64,000 bases of DNA from NCBI RefSeq assembly GCF_015291625.1, contig NZ_CP030047.1:4216001-4280000 (forward strand). The letters run 5' to 3'. A program made the position numbers and the translations under genes. Origin of the DNA: Bradyrhizobium sp. CCBAU 53421. GTDB lineage: Bacteria; Pseudomonadota; Alphaproteobacteria; Rhizobiales; Xanthobacteraceae. Positions within the stretch are counted from its first letter, which is position 1. Every line of letters begins with the position of its first letter. Positions 42,118 to 48,981 of this stretch are shown one piece after another. The notes below the pieces were generated by a model. The model was not told the origin of the DNA, did not search any database, and saw only the letters and a list, made by a program, of their open reading frames with translations.

Positions 42118-44304
42118 ATGCAGGCGGATATCGATTTCTCTCACTATCTGAGGAGCGCGGGCACCGGGCTCATCCATCTCGATCTCGCAGTCGAGGGCAT
42201 CAATTGCGCGGGCTGCATGGCCAAGATCGAGCGCAATCTGTCAGCCATACCCGACGTCACCTCGGCCCGCGTGAACTTGACGGACAGTCGCCTTGCGCTG
42301 GAATGGAAGGCGGGTGCTCTTGAACCGGCGCTGTTCGTAAGTCGGCTCGCGGAGCTCGGCTACAAGGCCTATCCCTTCGAGCGGGATGATGCCGAAACCC
42401 TGGAGGCCCGGCGCGCACAAGGCTTGTTGCGCCGGCTGGGCGTCGCCGCCTTTGCCGCCATGAACGTGATGATGCTGTCGGTCCCGGTATGGTCCGGCAA
42501 CGTCTCCGACATGCTGCCAGAGCAGCGCGACTTCTTCCACTGGCTGTCGGCGCTGATCGTGCTGCCCGCGACGGCCTATTCCGCGCAGCCCTTCTTCTCG
42601 TCGGCGCTGTCAGCGCTACGGGCGCGAGGCGTCAACATGGACGTGTCGATCAGCATCGGCATCATCCTGGCGGTGGCAACCTCGGTGATCGAGACCGTAA
42701 ACCACGCCGAACATGCCTATTTCGATGCCGCGATCATGCTGATCGCGTTCCTGCTCGCCGGCCGCTACCTCGACCAGAACATGCGGCGCCGCACCCGCGC
42801 TTTCGCCGGAAACCTCGCCGCGCTCAAGGCAGAGACGGCGACGAAGTTCGTCAGTCCGACCGAGATCAAGACGGTCCCGGCGGCCGCGATCCGGCCGGGC
42901 GACATCGTGCTGCTGCGGCCCGGCGAGCGCTGTGCGGTCGATGGCAATGTGATCGAGGGCCGCTCGGAGATCGATCAGAGCTTGATCACAGGCGAAACCT
43001 TGCCGGCGATGGCGTCGCCCGGCAGCGCGGTGTTCGCGGGTACGCTGATCCGTTCCGGCACGTTGCGCGTTCGTGCGTCGGCGGCCTCGGGCGGCACGCT
43101 GCTTGACGAGATATCCCGGCTGCTCGATCACGCGCTGCAGGCGCGCTCGCGCTATCTTCGTCTGGCGGAGCGGGCCTCAAGGCTCTATGCCCCGGTCGTA
43201 CACGCGACCGCGTTGCTCACGATGCTCGGCTGGCTGGCCTATGGTGCGAGTTTTCACGATTCGATCGTGACGGCGATTGCGGTTCTGATCATCACCTGTC
43301 CCTGCGCGCTGGGACTTGCCATTCCGGCCGTGCAGACCGTTGCATCCGGTGCGCTGTTCGGTTCGGGTGTGCTGCTCAACGCCGGCGATGCGATCGAACG
43401 GATTGCCGAGATCGACCGGGTGATCTTCGACAAGACCGGGACGTTGACGCTGCCTGAGCTCGATGTCGCCAATCTTGGGGACATCCCGGACGATGTCGTG
43501 AAGCTTGCGGGGCGGCTGGCACTCTCGAGCCGTCATCCGGTCGCCGCCGCGGTCGCGCGCAAGGCGGGCGCGGCTTCGCCACTGCCGGACATTCAGGAAG
43601 AGCCTGGCCAGGGCGTGCAGGGCTTCCACGAGGGGCGGCCAATCCGGCTGGGCCGCCCGTCATTTTGCGGTGCCGACGACCTCGCCAACGAGATTCTGTG
43701 CCGCGATCCGGAGGCGTCCGTCGTCGCATTCAGTCACGGCGAGAGCAGGTATGCGTTCGCGGTTCGCCAGCGGCTGCGGCCGGACTCGGCGGAGGTGATC
43801 GCAGCATTGACCAGCATGGGCATCGCCGTAGAGATCGTGTCCGGGGATCGCGAGCCGGCGGTCCGGCATGCGGCAAGGATGCTGGGCGTGCATGAATGGC
43901 GTGCGGAGGTCTCTCCGGTCGACAAGATCGAACGGATCGAGGAGCTGGCGCGTCAGCGCTGCAAGGTACTGATGGTCGGCGACGGCTTGAATGACGCGCC
44001 AGCTTTGGCCGCGGCGCACGCCTCGATGTCGCCCGTTACCGCCACCCACATGAGCCAGGCAGTCGCCGATGCTGTCTTCCTGGGTGAGCGGCTCACGCCG
44101 GTCATGGTCGCGGTTAAGGTGTCCCGCAAGGCGTTGCGGCTGATGCGGCAAAATCTTTGGCTTGCCGTCGTCTACAATGTGTTGGCGGTGCCGATCGCGA
44201 TCGCCGGCCTGGTCACGCCGCTGATCGCGGCGGCGGCGATGTCGGGTTCGTCGGTGATCGTGATGCTCAATGCGCTGAGGGCGCGTGCGAGGGAGACGGT
44301 CTGA
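42118..44304 (+). CDS. fixI: Copper-transporting P1B-type ATPase for cbb3 assembly
   Basis: This 728-aa inner-membrane pump exports copper to load cbb3 oxidase. The N-terminal metal-binding domain has CAGC (C30, C33). It has eight expected helices, the membrane copper motif CPCALG near 400, the catalytic DKTGTLTLPEL near 438, the SSRHPVAAAV HP-motif near 475 and GDGLNDAPALAAA near 620. The actuator GETLP lies near residue 295. It starts 11 bases after fixH, and its stop overlaps fixS (ATGA). Confidence 0.95.
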   Translation: MQADIDFSHYLRSAGTGLIHLDLAVEGINCAGCMAKIERNLSAIPDVTSARVNLTDSRLALEWKAGALEPALFVSRLAELGYKAYPFERDDAETLEARRAQGLLRRLGVAAFAAMNVMMLSVPVWSGNVSDMLPEQRDFFHWLSALIVLPATAYSAQPFFSSALSALRARGVNMDVSISIGIILAVATSVIETVNHAEHAYFDAAIMLIAFLLAGRYLDQNMRRRTRAFAGNLAALKAETATKFVSPTEIKTVPAAAIRPGDIVLLRPGERCAVDGNVIEGRSEIDQSLITGETLPAMASPGSAVFAGTLIRSGTLRVRASAASGGTLLDEISRLLDHALQARSRYLRLAERASRLYAPVVHATALLTMLGWLAYGASFHDSIVTAIAVLIITCPCALGLAIPAVQTVASGALFGSGVLLNAGDAIERIAEIDRVIFDKTGTLTLPELDVANLGDIPDDVVKLAGRLALSSRHPVAAAVARKAGAASPLPDIQEEPGQGVQGFHEGRPIRLGRPSFCGADDLANEILCRDPEASVVAFSHGESRYAFAVRQRLRPDSAEVIAALTSMGIAVEIVSGDREPAVRHAARMLGVHEWRAEVSPVDKIERIEELARQRCKVLMVGDGLNDAPALAAAHASMSPVTATHMSQAVADAVFLGERLTPVMVAVKVSRKALRLMRQNLWLAVVYNVLAVPIAIAGLVTPLIAAAAMSGSSVIVMLNALRARARETV

Positions 44305-44471
44305 TGGAGGTTCTAGTCATTTTGGTGCCGCTGGCTCTCGCACTTGGCTTTGCCGGCCTGCTCGGCTTTCTCTGGTCACTCAAGAGCGGACAATATGAGG
44401 ACCTCGATGGCGCGGCCTGGCGCGCCATCGCCGACGACGAGCCGGCCAGCGATCAGGGCAGATCCAAGTAG
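44304..44471 (+). CDS. fixS: FixS cbb3 oxidase maturation protein
   Basis: This 55-aa peptide has one helix (about residues 3-24), then FLWSLKSGQYEDLDGAAWR, the clear FixS/CcoS signature, and an acidic tail. It is needed for cofactor insertion into the oxidase. It overlaps fixI by one base. Its last 19 bases overlap the 3' end of a convergent small gene on the other strand. Confidence 0.94.
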   Translation: MEVLVILVPLALALGFAGLLGFLWSLKSGQYEDLDGAAWRAIADDEPASDQGRSK

Positions 44472-44623
44472 TGAAAATAAAGCAGTGAGATCGCCGATGC
44501 GATGGTCAGCGCCGTACAGGCAAGCGCCAGCACCAGTGTCCAGTCCGTCCGCCGCGGTTGCGGCACCCGCGACCGCAGGAGCAGGACCGAGACCAGCCGG
44601 TTGATGGCACCAAACCGCGCCAT
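44453..44623 (-). CDS. 56-aa membrane microprotein
   Basis: The product has a basic N-terminal part (MARFGAINRLVSVLLLRSR) and one clear helix at about residues 30-52 (WTLVLALACTALTIASAISLL-type). ATG 44623 lies two bases after the stop of the 44626-44871 gene, indicating coupling. It converges on fixS and overlaps its end by 19 bases. It has no own promoter. Function unknown; it is the sixth membrane microprotein associated with a FixK box here. Confidence 0.5.
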   Translation of the reverse strand: MARFGAINRLVSVLLLRSRVPQPRRTDWTLVLALACTALTIASAISLLYFHYLDLP

Positions 44624-44625
44624 TG

Positions 44626-44871
44626 TCAGCAGCAGCACATCGGCAGCACGTCAGGCCGCCAGTAGCGCCAGTGTGTTGCCGACACGGTAACGGGTTGCAT
44701 CGTCGCGGCGTCCAGCCACCCCTCGCTGTGGCGGATGCACGGGACGCCGAGCGGCTGACGTCCGCCATCAATCATTGCAAGCTCGATTACGCAACCAAAT
44801 GGCGCCGACGCGATGTCTCGCCACCCGAAAAGGGTGAGCCGGCGAAGCCATGATGTCAGTGTGTGGCGCAT
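44626..44871 (-). CDS. Small protein of a W-APF-ELA-ATHWR family (DUF551-like)
   Basis: This 81-aa protein has LFGWRDIASAPFGCVIELAMID, GVPCIRHSEGWLDA and VSATHWRYWRPD, in the same order as the product of 33298-33525. ATG 44871 has CGGAGG nearby upstream and lies 22 bases past the start predicted by the FixK box 44928-44941. It also has a Cys-rich C-terminal end (PMCCC). The function is unknown; the two paralogues each sit next to a FixK-controlled unit. Confidence 0.68.
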   Translation of the reverse strand: MRHTLTSWLRRLTLFGWRDIASAPFGCVIELAMIDGGRQPLGVPCIRHSEGWLDAATMQPVTVSATHWRYWRPDVLPMCCC

Positions 44872-44927
44872 GCAACGTCGCCTCCGGTCGATATTGGCCC
44901 TTGTCACACGTGTAGCAGTTCGCGCCA

Positions 44928-44941
44928 TTGACATGGCTCAA
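44928..44941. promoter_or_regulatory. FixK-type box for the 44871 gene
   Basis: TTGACATGGCTCAA matches TTGA-N6-TCAA, giving a minus-strand start near 44893. Confidence 0.78.
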
Positions 44942-44963
44942 TCCAAGCGATGGCCAGGGAGCC

Positions 44964-44977
44964 TTGACCCAACTCAA
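44964..44977. promoter_or_regulatory. FixK-type box upstream of the broken ppiC-mogA pair
   Basis: TTGACCCAACTCAA matches TTGA-N6-TCAA. On the plus strand a class II start at about 45012 precedes the ATG at 45036, so a promoter still faces a decayed operon. Confidence 0.72.
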
Positions 44978-45035
44978 TCCAGTAGCCCGGAGGACGCCAT
45001 ATTCTTGAGATGCTCGCCAGCCAGGGGTTTCGTCC

Positions 45036-45317
45036 ATGCAGGGCGACAATCGGCGAACGTCAGGCACGGCGCGAAGCCTGAGACTGTCGTTCGGGGGCAG
45101 TAGCGGCAGGAGTTTGCATGGTCGGACTGGCGGAAAGACTGCCGAGAAGGTATTGTCGTCCGTTCGCGAAGATCCAGCTTTGTTTTGATCAGATGGCGCA
45201 GGCCGTTTCGATTGCAGGACCTCGGCGGAGAACGGAGGCCGCCTCGGCCAGGTGACGCGCGGCCAGACGATCGAGGAATTCGAGGTGGCGCTGGCTCGCA
45301 TGGACGAGGGTCGCTGA
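45036..45317 (+). pseudogene. Parvulin-type peptidyl-prolyl isomerase fragment with internal stop
   Basis: ATG 45036 (AGGGG upstream) opens 50 codons ending at TGA 45186-45188. The same frame then continues to TGA 45315-45317. The first part includes AEKVLSSVREDPALF; after the stop come CRTSAENGGRLGQVTRGQTI and EEFEVALARMDEGR. That is the PpiC/NifM parvulin core order (Cys-Ser/Thr, GGxLG, FExAL). The usual N-terminal helical part and the final strand are missing, so this is a shrunken, broken gene. Parvulins of this type accompany respiratory nitrate reductase operons in other bacteria; that origin is inference. Confidence 0.6.
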
Positions 45318-45384
45318 AGCGGGACGAAGCCCAGGGCGTCATACCGCACGTGGGATGTTCATGTTGAGGCAGCGGGGGGTGCAC

Positions 45385-45734
45385 ATGAGCGACCACCACG
45401 AAATCGGCCGCACGGCCTGTTCCAGCCCTGCGCGGATCGGTACTCTCGTGGTGTCCGACCGCGCCAGCCGTGGCGAGTATAAGGACCAGGGTGGGGAGGC
45501 AATCAACAGCTTCCTTGCCAGGATCATCCGTTCCAATTGATTGCCGAGGCACTGATCGAGATGTCGGATCGGCAGAGCTGCGACCTGATATTGACGATCG
45601 GCGGGACCGGACCGGCGCCGCGCGATTTGACACCTGAGGCCACGCGCCGCGTGGTCGCGCGCGAACTTGCGGGCTTCGACGAACTGATGCGCCGGGTCAG
45701 CCTGGAGCAAGTTCCGACCGCGATTGTTGGGTGA
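45385..45734 (+). pseudogene. mogA: Broken mogA (molybdopterin adenylyltransferase) gene
   Basis: ATG 45385 (GGGGGGT upstream) encodes RIGTLVVSDRASRGEYKDQGG and a following helix, then stops at TGA 45538-45540. A second frame begins at once with LIAEALIEMSD and has the MoaB/MogA signature LTIGGTGPAPRDLTPEAT, then GFDELMRRVSLEQVPTAI. It ends prematurely at 45734. MogA activates molybdopterin for Mo insertion. There is an internal deletion with frameshift and loss of about 60 C-terminal residues, so it cannot be functional. Confidence 0.85.
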
Positions 45735-45743
45735 TGGCCTTTT

Positions 45744-45777
45744 TATAGAGGGCAAATTCTTATAGAGGGCAAATTCT
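45744..45777. repeat. 17-bp tandem duplication at the mogA break
   Basis: TATAGAGGGCAAATTCT occurs twice head to tail (45744-45760 and 45761-45777). It lies 10 bases after the premature end of mogA and is more AT-rich than its surroundings, so it marks a rearrangement junction. Confidence 0.85.
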
Positions 45778-46774
45778 CAAGAAGCGGTCTGATTTTACAC
45801 CATCTTGGTGAAGGACTGGAGATGGTGGCATGGCCACTAGGATCGCCCTACGGCGGTCGCTGAGCGACCATCCGTCCGCCGGCTGTCTGGGGTGGCCGAG
45901 ATCATGCCAGCGCGCTGGTGGCGTTGGCGTGCGGGTTGGCACCCCGATGGTCCGTTGCTGATTGCGCCAACCTGCTTGGCTCGCGCGCAGACCGATCCCC
46001 GGTCTGATTTCAGGAGCAAGCTAATGACTGAGAAGATGACGGAATGTCCGGACTGCTACGGCACGTCGAAATGCAGGCCGTGAGGATCGGCCGACCGCTG
46101 CCGCCTTACCGACCGCGCTCTGGCTGCGATGGGACCGGCGAGATCCCGCACCAGAAGCCTATTCGGTCCCGCGGGCCTTAATTGTCCAGCTTTCCTGTGG
46201 CAAACAGCTTGCGCGCACGCTTTGCCGGCCGACTGTGCTCTTTAGTGGCTTGATTGTACGTACGCCGTACACGCATAGTCTGCTGCAGTGAATCACTGTC
46301 TGGCCGAGGGCTCGCGGTGGTTTGCTTGGTCGAGTGAGGGGCCAAGTCACCCCAGCGGGTGCTTGGCTCCCTCAGCTCTTGCAGCGCCCAGCCGGAACGA
46401 ATCACCACCGGAGGCTGCCGTAACCATGGTTGCCGTCCCCACTGGGGGACCGCAACAATTCCGGGCACCGTTCCCCACGTTTTGCGCATGAAAACAGGGC
46501 CAATTGCCGACGCCAACTGAGCACGAGTCGCAATAAGAGCGTCCTAGGATCGAATCAGCGTCGGCACGCTGGGCCCATTGAACACTCGACCGACTCACTT
46601 CGGCAATACACAGCGGGTGTAGCCTCTGCGTTATCACCAGGCAGGAAGCTTAATGATTCATCAATATCCCCCGTTGGTGGCCTGTTTTTGACGTTTGTAA
46701 CCCCTCCGCCACATCCGTGGTTTACCGGGAGCCGGGACTCATGACTTTCGCTGAAAAAGCAGTTTCGCTGCGCT
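45778..46774. other. Scar region without a convincing gene
   Basis: About 1 kb between mogA and the 46775 gene has mixed composition with AT-rich patches. A 19-codon frame at 46024 (AGGAGC upstream, peptide MTEKMTECPDCYGTSKCRP) and a longer minus frame (46178-46516) are the only candidates. No IS ends, tRNA or FixK box were recognised. Confidence 0.5.
46178..46516 (-). CDS. Doubtful hypothetical ORF
   Basis: This 112-codon frame has a basic C-terminus (NQATKEHSRPAKRARKLF) and no recognisable domain. Proline and arginine content is high, as in chance frames of GC-rich DNA, although local composition is lower in GC. No ribosome site or promoter supports it. It is listed only because it is the longest frame in this scar region. 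Confidence 0.25.
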   Translation of the reverse strand: MASAIGPVFMRKTWGTVPGIVAVPQWGRQPWLRQPPVVIRSGWALQELREPSTRWGDLAPHSTKQTTASPRPDSDSLQQTMRVRRTYNQATKEHSRPAKRARKLFATGKLDN

Positions 46775-47146
46775 CTACCAGGGCAGAACGCGCCGAGCGT
46801 ACATTGCCTCCCTCTGGGCGGGCTCGCCGCTATCCATCGCAATGATCGCAGCTTCAATGATGCGAGGATCTTCGCCCGCGGCCTCGTTGAGCCAAACCAT
46901 CATTCGGCCGTTGTTCAAGTGCTGATAGACGTGGCGCGCATCATCGATGAGCGTTTGCCGATTGTAATAGCCCGGACCGAGATATTCATCGAGCCAGCCT
47001 AGCCACTGGTCTCGCGTGCTCGCCTGATCGGCAGGCAGGGGCAGCTGATCAGATAGCGGGGTGGGAGTCTTCAGCTCGCGGATGGCTGTCGTGGGCTGAT
47101 CGATCGTGTACTTCTTCGACCGCGGCAATGGCTGGCTGTTGGGCAC
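46775..47146 (-). CDS. Hypothetical protein in the scar region
   Basis: This 123-aa protein is not recognised. It has a proline-rich N-terminal third and a helical core: DQWLGWLDEYLGPGYYNRQTL, then HVYQHLNNGRMMVWLNEAAG and a C-terminal helix with EAAIIAMDSGEPAQREAMY. The coherent hydrophobic pattern supports a real gene, perhaps mobile-element cargo. The start is GTG 47146 without a clear ribosome site, 4 bases from the end of an oxidase gene remnant. The true N-terminus may have been altered by the rearrangement. Confidence 0.55.
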   Translation of the reverse strand: MPNSQPLPRSKKYTIDQPTTAIRELKTPTPLSDQLPLPADQASTRDQWLGWLDEYLGPGYYNRQTLIDDARHVYQHLNNGRMMVWLNEAAGEDPRIIEAAIIAMDSGEPAQREAMYARRVLPW

Positions 47147-47149
47147 CGC

Positions 47150-47211
47150 GCTATCTTGCCGGGGTTCATCAATCCCTTCGGATCGAGCGCGGCTTTGATG
47201 GACCGCCGGTA
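47150..47211 (-). pseudogene. 3' fragment of an FAD-linked oxidase gene
   Basis: In one minus frame this reads YRRSIKAALDPKGLMNPGKI, the typical C-terminal end of GlcD/lactate-dehydrogenase-type FAD oxidases. Only about 20 codons remain. It is joined upstream to a substrate-binding-protein fragment in another frame. Confidence 0.65.
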
Positions 47212-47366
47212 TTGCCGATCTTGATTTCGTTGTCGCTCGCGCCGCTGTCGTACTTCTTCTGTGGGAGTGCGGTTCCCTCGGTAATCAATCCCACGACGAC
47301 CGATATGGCAGCCAGCTTGCGCGCGGGCAGATGACTATCCGCGTGATCGCCACTCGCGAATGACAC
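47208..47366 (-). pseudogene. 5' fragment of a branched-chain amino-acid-type ABC binding protein
   Basis: The minus frame reads KLAAISVVVGLITEGTAL (signal peptide), then PQKKYDSGASDNEIKIGNT. This is the mature N-terminus typical of LivK-type periplasmic binding proteins, which continue with MPYSGP. Here the match stops at 47208 and runs into the oxidase remnant. The rest of the about 1.2-kb gene is absent. Confidence 0.7.
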
Positions 47367-47478
47367 GGTCTCCAGAAATCACACGGAACGCGATGACGCC
47401 GAACTTCGCCATGTCGATGCCGTCGAGATCGATGGTCTCGATCGGCGCGATGGCCTGCACCACGATCGGGCGTGAGAC
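47334..47478 (-). pseudogene. Unidentified coding remnant
   Basis: A minus frame without a start codon reads VVQAIAPIETIDLDGID, AKFGVIAFRVISG and DRVIREWRSRG, then stops. The even spread of hydrophobic residues suggests the end of a real gene. The family was not recognised. Confidence 0.35.
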
Positions 47479-47535
47479 TGGTGTGTCCGCTCTATAAGAA
47501 TCTTTCTCTAATAGAGCCGACAGACCTGTCTCATT

Positions 47536-47559
47536 GGGAAGGTCACCGGGAAGGTCACC
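47536..47559. repeat. 12-bp tandem duplication
   Basis: GGGAAGGTCACC is directly repeated (47536-47547 and 47548-47559). It lies at the 3' end of the following minus gene and marks the other side of the scar region. Confidence 0.75.
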
Positions 47560-48412
47560 GGCCTTGGAGCTTCCGGTAGTAGGTAGCTCGGCTCATGCCG
47601 AGTGCATTCCACGGTTCCGCTCGACTCTTGGAATTGCCCGCCAGCCATTCCGTGCGGTCGACGACGCCATTCCTGCGCCGCTCGGTGGTCTTGCGCTCGC
47701 GATCGTTGTCCTTCCGGCGCTGCTTCTGACCGTCGCGGACGTCAGCCTCGTTCCATGTGTGTGGCCAGAACGATGTGATACCGAGCAAGGTGTGCTCTTC
47801 CTCGGTGAGACCGGTTAGTTCGCCCAGCTTCTTGGCGCTGTAGCGGCGGGGCCGCTTCATTATGAACGCGATCAGCTCTGCCAGCTCGCGGCGGTCCGTC
47901 CGGGGCGCCCAGATGTTGGCGGAGGCACGTGCACGGTAAAAGGTACTCCCGACTTCGCCGACGAGAGCGATACAGTTCAGCAAGATGGTGAGATCGTGCC
48001 GGCCCGCGTCATCGTCGGGCAGCGCACGGCCATAGCGGTGGAACAGGTAGGCTTCAAATTCCCGGAGGCGAATTACGCCGATGGCGCGCGAAGGCTGAAT
48101 CCTCGGCTCGAGGACGTCTTCGTATCGCTTGGATATCCACGCATGAGCGGCGGCCACCGCCGCCTTGTCGTGCGGGTTGACGCGCTTGACGCCAGTGCCC
48201 TGAACAATGCGCGCCAGCCTGGCATCAAGCGCAGCATGGTCGGCGTGTGACTCGCGCTCGGCGTCCTCGCGCGCGGCGTCGGCGAAGGTCTCGTTGATTT
48301 TATCGAGGCGTGCGGCTTCGTCTTCTTGACGCTCGGCGCTGGCGCGCATACATCGTGCCATGTCTTCAGCGCTCCTATCGCTGTCGACGGATGCGGCTGG
48401 TGACCGCTTCAC
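47555..48412 (-). CDS. Hypothetical protein with HTH-like C-terminus
   Basis: This 285-aa protein has a charged helical N-terminal third (DAARLDKINETFADAAREDAE-like), a central domain (about 75-200, with EFEAYLFHRYGRALPDDD and DLTILLNCIALVG) and a region with KKLGELTGLTEEEHTLLGI. It ends WNALGMSRATYYRKLQGR, an HTH-like tail. Such proteins occur on integrated elements and plasmids of Bradyrhizobium, so replication or element control is a guess. The start is GTG 48412 with GAAGGG upstream. It lies beside the tRNA fragment at 48679. Confidence 0.6.
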   Translation of the reverse strand: MKRSPAASVDSDRSAEDMARCMRASAERQEDEAARLDKINETFADAAREDAERESHADHAALDARLARIVQGTGVKRVNPHDKAAVAAAHAWISKRYEDVLEPRIQPSRAIGVIRLREFEAYLFHRYGRALPDDDAGRHDLTILLNCIALVGEVGSTFYRARASANIWAPRTDRRELAELIAFIMKRPRRYSAKKLGELTGLTEEEHTLLGITSFWPHTWNEADVRDGQKQRRKDNDRERKTTERRRNGVVDRTEWLAGNSKSRAEPWNALGMSRATYYRKLQGR

Positions 48413-48424
48413 ACGACACCCTTC

Positions 48425-48462
48425 GGAAACCCTCGCTTCGCAGGCGAGGGTTTTCCGTTTTT
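48425..48462 (+). terminator. Rho-independent terminator-like hairpin, plus strand
   Basis: CCCTCGC (48430-48436) pairs with GCGAGGG (48444-48450), extended by GGAAA/TTTTCC, and is followed by GTTTTTA. No plus-strand gene precedes it. It may be a relic, or act in the leader of the minus gene at 48412. Confidence 0.55.
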
Positions 48463-48585
48463 AGATGGTCATCTTCCCTTCACAGCGGAATGGGCTCATT
48501 TCAGATTTACCGAATTTGTGAAAGTTGTCGAGCGCGGCGCGCAGTTCGACGACGCGATTCGGTGGGGAGGGGGAGGACACTCATC

Positions 48586-48648
48586 GTTCGGACAACCGCG
48601 ATTTGTCGTTACGACTCAGTGCGGCGGTTACCGTCGTTTTGTCCGAAC
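48586..48648. repeat. 63-bp element with 10-bp inverted ends
   Basis: GTTCGGACAA (48586-48595) and TTGTCCGAAC (48639-48648) are perfect inverted repeats. ACAACCGC and GCGGTTA inside extend the symmetry partly. It lies 30 bp before the tRNA-Gly fragment; it could be a MITE, a recombinase arm site or a regulator site. Confidence 0.55.
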
Positions 48649-48678
48649 AGGCATTGAAAGTATTCAGCCAACGAACCC

Positions 48679-48722
48679 CTTCCAAGCTGAATACGAGGGT
48701 TCGATTCCCTTCACCCGCTCCA
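48679..48722 (+). tRNA. 3' half of tRNA-Gly(TCC), probable att site
   Basis: From the anticodon loop (CTTCCAA, anticodon TCC at 48681-48683) through GCTGAATACGAGGG, TTCGATTCCCTT and CACCCGCTCCA, this equals the 3' part of tRNA-Gly with encoded CCA. The D arm and 5' acceptor strand are absent upstream: the bases before 48679 do not pair. A tRNA 3' half without the rest is the usual product of tyrosine-recombinase integration. A full copy should lie elsewhere. Confidence 0.75.
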
Positions 48723-48981
48723 ATACGCAGCCGTACCTCGGTCCCGTGACGCGCAGTTCGTCCCGCAGTAGCAGCGAAGCCGCGGGCTCTCGGCTACTTG
48801 CGCTGCTCCCAAATCGGCTTTACAGCTTACGAAGGTGCCGAAGGGGCGCCTTCCCGCGCAAGAGGCTCTCACCCTTCAGTAGTTCGTTTCCCGTTGCTTC
48901 GAATCGCATCGGGGTTGCGACAATCACTCGACCCTTTGTTCGGCCACAGCGGGAAGGCCGAAGTCTCTACGGAGGGTTGTT

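Noticed and set aside
44768..45349. 193-codon minus frame over the ppiC remnant
   Set aside because: It crosses two FixK boxes and is antisense to recognisable parvulin sequence; there is no motif.
45892..46083. 63-codon plus frame ending with a CPDC...C peptide
   Set aside because: Only the last 19 codons follow a ribosome-like site, and the Cys pattern is too short to assign. Mentioned within the scar region only.
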